Made by a program: the position numbers and the translations under genes. A DNA stretch of 64,000 nucleotides from Verrucolacustris sp044348085 (GTDB lineage Bacteria; Verrucomicrobiota; Verrucomicrobiia; Methylacidiphilales; Verrucolacustridaceae), in the NCBI GenBank assembly GCA_044348085.1, contig JBIKTM010000006.1, positions 1 through 64,000 on the forward strand. The letters are read 5' to 3'. The notes below the pieces were generated by a model. That model was not told where the DNA came from, made no database searches, and saw only the letters and a list, made by a program, of their open reading frames with translations. Numbering within the stretch: the stretch's first letter is position 1; every line of letters starts with the position of its first letter. Positions 60,740 to 64,000 of the stretch are shown here, piece by piece.

Positions 60740-61377
60740 AGGGTATCTTTATTACAGGAACTGACACGGGAGTTGGGAAGACCTACTTCACTTCACTCCT
60801 TACCCGAGCACTTCGCAAAAGATCGATTCCTGCGATTCCCCTTAAACCCATCTCAGCTGGTGACCGGACTGATTCAATCCTCCTTTCGGAGGCTACGGGA
60901 GGTGAAATTTCTCCAATCGAAATCAATCCAGTGCACTTTTCTGCTCCGCTCTCCCCGTACGCTGCCTCCATGGTTGAGGGTCGCCCGTTTCCTTGGGGAA
61001 TCCTTCGTGAGCGAATGGAAAAACTGGCTCAGAACTACCAAGGACCGTTTCTGGTGGAGGGAGCGGGCGGATGGCGTGTTCCTTTGGACTCTAGCCTGGG
61101 AATTCGCGAGTGGGCACAAGAGTTATCTCTTCCTGTTGTCGTGGTAGCTCGGAATTCCTTGGGCACCCTAAATCACACCCTTTTGACAGTTGATTCGATA
61201 CGCCAATCCAACCTCCCCCTTCTCGGTGTAGTTCTAAACGATACGACCTCAAAACCAGACGACTCCTCAATCACAAATCCCGCACTTTTAGAACAACTGA
61301 CTCGTCTCCCCGTTCTTTCTCTGCCCTACCACTCGACGCAACTTCCCTCACTTCCAGCTTGGTTAACCCCACTCTAA
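60736..61377 (+). CDS. bioD: Dethiobiotin synthetase
   Basis: BioD forms the ureido ring of dethiobiotin from DAPA, CO2 and ATP. The 213-aa protein has the P-loop GTDTGVGKTYFTS (about 7-19), LKPISAGDRTDS, the EGAGGWRVPL segment (about 109-118) and VVVVARNSLGTLNHTLL. It starts with GTG overlapping bioA. The order bioF-bioA-bioD ends here, and bioB, bioC and bioH are not in the window. Its stop overlaps the tsaD stop on the opposite strand. Confidence 0.94.
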   Translation: MKGIFITGTDTGVGKTYFTSLLTRALRKRSIPAIPLKPISAGDRTDSILLSEATGGEISPIEINPVHFSAPLSPYAASMVEGRPFPWGILRERMEKLAQNYQGPFLVEGAGGWRVPLDSSLGIREWAQELSLPVVVVARNSLGTLNHTLLTVDSIRQSNLPLLGVVLNDTTSKPDDSSITNPALLEQLTRLPVLSLPYHSTQLPSLPAWLTPL

Positions 61378-62396
61378 CGCGCAACCGACCAGCGCGGATC
61401 GGCATCCGCGTCCCAGTCTGAGGATTGACCGTCCAAAACGCGGCGAGCTACGACTGCTGCAATCATGGAGGCATTATCAGTATTCCAACCCCCCGTGGCA
61501 CACTGGAAATCACATCCCCTCTGTACCGCCATTTTTTTTAAGGCCTCAAGCACCCCTTGATTGGCACTCACTCCACCACTAACCGTGAAAGTGCGAATTC
61601 CCGTTTGATCCAAAGCCTTCGCAGACCGATCCACCAAAGATTCAGTAATGGCTGCTTGCACCTCAGCACAAAAGTCGGAACGCGCACCTCCCTCGACCGC
61701 AAGTCTCGGATTCTTCTCGAGAAGTAGCCGAGCTGCATTTTTCAAGCCACTGAAACTAAAATCACAACTTTCTGCTCCTTTCATCGGCCGAGGAAGAGAC
61801 ACCCGGCCCTTGACACCCCCCCGCGCCTCTTTCTCTAAAGCTGCTCCCCCTGGATATCCAAGGCCAACCATTCGAGCGAGTTTGTCAAAAGCCTCCCCCG
61901 CAGCATCGTCTCGCGTCGTCCCTAAGATTTTTCTTTTTTCCGATCCTGTGGCTTCGACCAGCAAGGTATGCCCGCCACTCACAATCAACGCCACGTGAGG
62001 ATATTTTGGCCATTTTCCTTGGGAGACAAATGGACTGTAAAGGTGACCCTCCAGATGATTGATGGCATGAAAGGAGGTCTTTTGAGCCCATGCAAATGCC
62101 TTACCAAAAGACAGCCCCACAAGAAGAGCGGGAGCTAAACCAGGACCCGCAGTTGCCCCGACTCCATCTATCTTTCCCTCCCCAGACCTACTCTTCGCTT
62201 CGTCGAGCAGTTTGGGCAAAAGCTCAAGATGCTGACGAACGGTCAACTCGGGAACAATCCCTCCAAGTTCCGCGTGCTCCTGAGGGCGGGTCGCTAACGC
62301 CTCACCCAAGAGCCGACAGCCCTGTTCATCCGCTTCAACGACAGCCACGGCGGTCTCATCACAGGAAGTCTCGATGCCAAGGGTGCGGAGGGCCAC
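61374..62396 (-). CDS. tsaD: tRNA threonylcarbamoyladenosine transferase TsaD
   Basis: TsaD transfers the threonylcarbamoyl group to A37 of ANN-decoding tRNAs. The 340-aa protein has LGIETSCDETAVAVVE at the start, the metal-binding INHLEGHLYSP (about 112-122), LIVSGGHT and DNASMIAAV near the end. These are universal TsaD/Kae1 motifs. It lies 4 nt downstream of the ctp gene on the same strand, and converges with bioD with overlapping stops. Confidence 0.96.
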   Translation of the reverse strand: MALRTLGIETSCDETAVAVVEADEQGCRLLGEALATRPQEHAELGGIVPELTVRQHLELLPKLLDEAKSRSGEGKIDGVGATAGPGLAPALLVGLSFGKAFAWAQKTSFHAINHLEGHLYSPFVSQGKWPKYPHVALIVSGGHTLLVEATGSEKRKILGTTRDDAAGEAFDKLARMVGLGYPGGAALEKEARGGVKGRVSLPRPMKGAESCDFSFSGLKNAARLLLEKNPRLAVEGGARSDFCAEVQAAITESLVDRSAKALDQTGIRTFTVSGGVSANQGVLEALKKMAVQRGCDFQCATGGWNTDNASMIAAVVARRVLDGQSSDWDADADPRWSVAR

Positions 62397-62400
62397 GGGA

Positions 62401-63696
62401 CTAGGACGAACGGTCGGGCGTTAGACGTCGTTTGACAACTTTCCACCCCCGCAAAAGATCAATCGCACGGTCCAGCGGTTCATCATTCACTTCAGCCTCT
62501 GGATCTTGATTTTTTTTTAGCCCTGGACTCCGTTTTTGAAAGATCGCCTCCTCCTCGCCTCGAGTAAGGCGCGCGATTACATCCGGCTCAATTCCTACGC
62601 CATGAATTTTTTTTCGGGATGGAGTCGTATAGTGGGCAGTAGTCAGACGAACTCCCACATCGGGAATGACACTGGGATCCACGCGTTGCACGGTTTGAAC
62701 CGATCCTTTTCCAAAGGTAGTTTCCCCCACAATCACCGCCAGACCAAGATCCTGCAGGGCTCCTGCGACGATTTCCGCTGCACTTGCCGTGTTTCCATTC
62801 ACCAAAACAACCGTTGGCCACCGAATTCGAAGGTTCACATTACGAGAAAGATACTTTTGCTGAGTCGACCCTGCCTTGCGCCCCTCTGTAGCCACAACGA
62901 GCGTTCCCCCGGGCACAAATCGACTGACCACTTCCACGGCAGCATCTACTAATCCGCCAGGGTTATCTCGTAGATCAAGTACCAGAGCCGTGGCACCTTC
63001 CTTTCCCAGTTGGGCCATGGCTGCATCAAACTCTTTGGGAGTTTTCTCACCAAACTGGGTTATGCGCACATACCCAATCTTTTCCCCCTGGCTCACCGAG
63101 GAGGAAATCATTTTAGTCTCTTGCAGGGTAGGCACTTGAATCATCTCTCGAACCACGGAAAGCTCGAAAGTCTTTTGCTCACTAGGACGGTAGATCGAAA
63201 GTTGAACCGGAACACCTGGCCGCCCACGGAGCAATCGAATCGCCTCCCCCAAGCTCAGTTTTTGTGTACCTTTACCCTCAATTTTCACAATCCGATCCCC
63301 AGGAAGAAGGCCCGCTCGAAACCCAGGTCCGCCCTCAATCGGCACATTAACTGTAAGTTGGTTTTCCACCATTCCCACCGAAATCCCCAAACCGCCGAAC
63401 TGCCCCTCCGTCTCAGTGCGAATCATTTTATAGTGTTCCGGGTCCAAAAACTGGCTGTGCGGATCCAACGAGGTCAGCAATCCTCGTAACGCGGCATAGG
63501 TCATTTTGTCATAGTCGGTCTTTTCGATCTCCAAGTACTCATCCCGAATCATCTCCACAACGCTGGCAAATAGCAGAGCACTTCGATATCGACCCTCCTC
63601 ACTAGCCGGAGTGGCGTTCGTTTGAGTCAACTCAACCGCGTTGCAGGACAATACAAATCCCCAGACCACCCCCCAAATACAGGGATAAATCCTCAT
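62401..63696 (-). CDS. Carboxyl-terminal processing protease (S41)
   Basis: The 431-aa exported Ser/Lys protease has a signal peptide (about 1-20, VVWGFVLSCNAVE). A PDZ domain follows (about 95-180, GLGISVGMVENQLTV, GPGFRAGLLPGDRIVKI), then an S41 catalytic domain with LRDNPGGLVDAAVEV, the nucleophile in NGNTASAAEIVAGAL, and the lysine in GETTFGKGSVQTV. Such proteases trim C-termini of periplasmic proteins. It lies between the epimerase and tsaD genes on the minus strand, overlapping the former by 4 nt. Confidence 0.95.
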   Translation of the reverse strand: MRIYPCIWGVVWGFVLSCNAVELTQTNATPASEEGRYRSALLFASVVEMIRDEYLEIEKTDYDKMTYAALRGLLTSLDPHSQFLDPEHYKMIRTETEGQFGGLGISVGMVENQLTVNVPIEGGPGFRAGLLPGDRIVKIEGKGTQKLSLGEAIRLLRGRPGVPVQLSIYRPSEQKTFELSVVREMIQVPTLQETKMISSSVSQGEKIGYVRITQFGEKTPKEFDAAMAQLGKEGATALVLDLRDNPGGLVDAAVEVVSRFVPGGTLVVATEGRKAGSTQQKYLSRNVNLRIRWPTVVLVNGNTASAAEIVAGALQDLGLAVIVGETTFGKGSVQTVQRVDPSVIPDVGVRLTTAHYTTPSRKKIHGVGIEPDVIARLTRGEEEAIFQKRSPGLKKNQDPEAEVNDEPLDRAIDLLRGWKVVKRRLTPDRSS

Positions 63697-64000
63697 GCCT
63701 TAGGAGGGGATTCGATATGGTTTTTGAACCACTGGATCGTTTCTCGCAAGCCATCCTCCAGCGAAACTTTAGGCTCCCAACCAAGAATTGTCCGAGCACG
63801 GGTGATATCGGGTTTCCGCTGCTTAGGGTCATCCACAGGAAGCGGGTTTTTTATAATCGTACTTTTTGTTTCTGTGATCCTTCGGATCCTCTCCGCAAAC
63901 TCTAAGATCGTCAGTTCGAGAGGATTTCCAATATTCACAGGCTCATGAAAGTTCGATTGGGAGAGACGGTAGATTCCATCAATCAGATCGCTCACAAAAC
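63693..64000 (-). CDS. NAD-dependent sugar-nucleotide epimerase/decarboxylase (3' end)
   Basis: Only the last 100 or so codons are in the window; the gene continues past 64000. The fragment has EPVNIGNPLELTILEFAERI, NPLPVDDPKQRKPDITRARTILGW and LEDGLRETIQWFKNH. These are the C-terminal features of UDP-glucuronate decarboxylase (UDP-xylose synthase) and related short-chain epimerases. DDPKQRKPDIT is especially typical of UXS. It would make nucleotide sugars for surface glycans. The stop overlaps the ctp start. Confidence 0.8.
   Translation of the reverse strand, partial: FVSDLIDGIYRLSQSNFHEPVNIGNPLELTILEFAERIRRITETKSTIIKNPLPVDDPKQRKPDITRARTILGWEPKVSLEDGLRETIQWFKNHIESPPKA

Noticed and set aside
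1..64000. CRISPR array or prophage
   Set aside because: No regularly spaced identical repeats with unique spacers, no cas genes and no phage structural or integrase genes were seen.

Overview
The window looks like chromosomal DNA of a Gram-negative bacterium, most likely Verrucomicrobiota or a close PVC-superphylum relative (inference). The evidence is an outer-membrane gene set (FhaC-type porin, bbp2-like barrel, RND efflux pump, TonB/ExbB/ExbD), a clpS-DUF2017 pair, very large secreted proteins with Ig-like, YDG and MBG-type modules, and compact C-rich coding with many 4-nt ATGA overlaps. No 16S rRNA or other decisive marker is present, so the phylum is not proven. There is no phage, insertion sequence or CRISPR array.

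Left part (1-24000). A tRNA-Pro has a 20-bp copy of its 3' end 145 bp away, which looks like an old attachment site. Next comes a minus-strand block (NusG paralogue, rmlA, FmdB-like, apaG, proC), then PspC, superoxide dismutase and a Memo-family protein on the plus strand. A two-partner secretion system follows (1,933-aa TpsA and its TpsB transporter, preceded by a small secreted protein), then ppk1. A long minus-strand region carries phosphate acetyltransferase split into two genes, a previously uncalled 48-aa membrane protein, a cNMP-binding/FHA protein, pyruvate dehydrogenase E1 alpha and beta, an alpha/beta hydrolase and a PlsC acyltransferase.

Middle (24000-41200). Two families of short structured repeats and a terminator lie beside a porin-like gene. 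Then come hpf, ispF-tmk-holB, accB-accC, thiE, a PfkB kinase, a small membrane protein, a fatty-acid desaturase, a 1,850-aa subtilisin-like secreted protease, citramalate synthase, and tRNA-Asn and tRNA-Arg.

Right part (41200-64000). The highlight is a translationally coupled trio, GtrA, PIG-L deacetylase and a triterpene cyclase. The cyclase carries the oxidosqualene-cyclase DCTAE motif rather than the squalene-hopene DxDD motif. It converges on a gene that matches squalene monooxygenase along its length. Together these two encode the two committed steps of sterol-type (3-hydroxy-triterpenoid) biosynthesis, which is rare in bacteria. The rest is DUF2017-ClpS, a CHASE2-like sensor, obg, an RND pump, tonB/exbB/exbD, def, an amidohydrolase, bioF-bioA-bioD, tsaD, a C-terminal processing protease and the 3' end of a sugar-nucleotide epimerase.

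How the genes fit together. ispF feeds isoprenoid (hence squalene) synthesis, and accBC, the desaturase, PlsC and the bio genes feed lipid synthesis. The oxidosqualene pair would therefore sit in a lipid- and envelope-rich neighbourhood.
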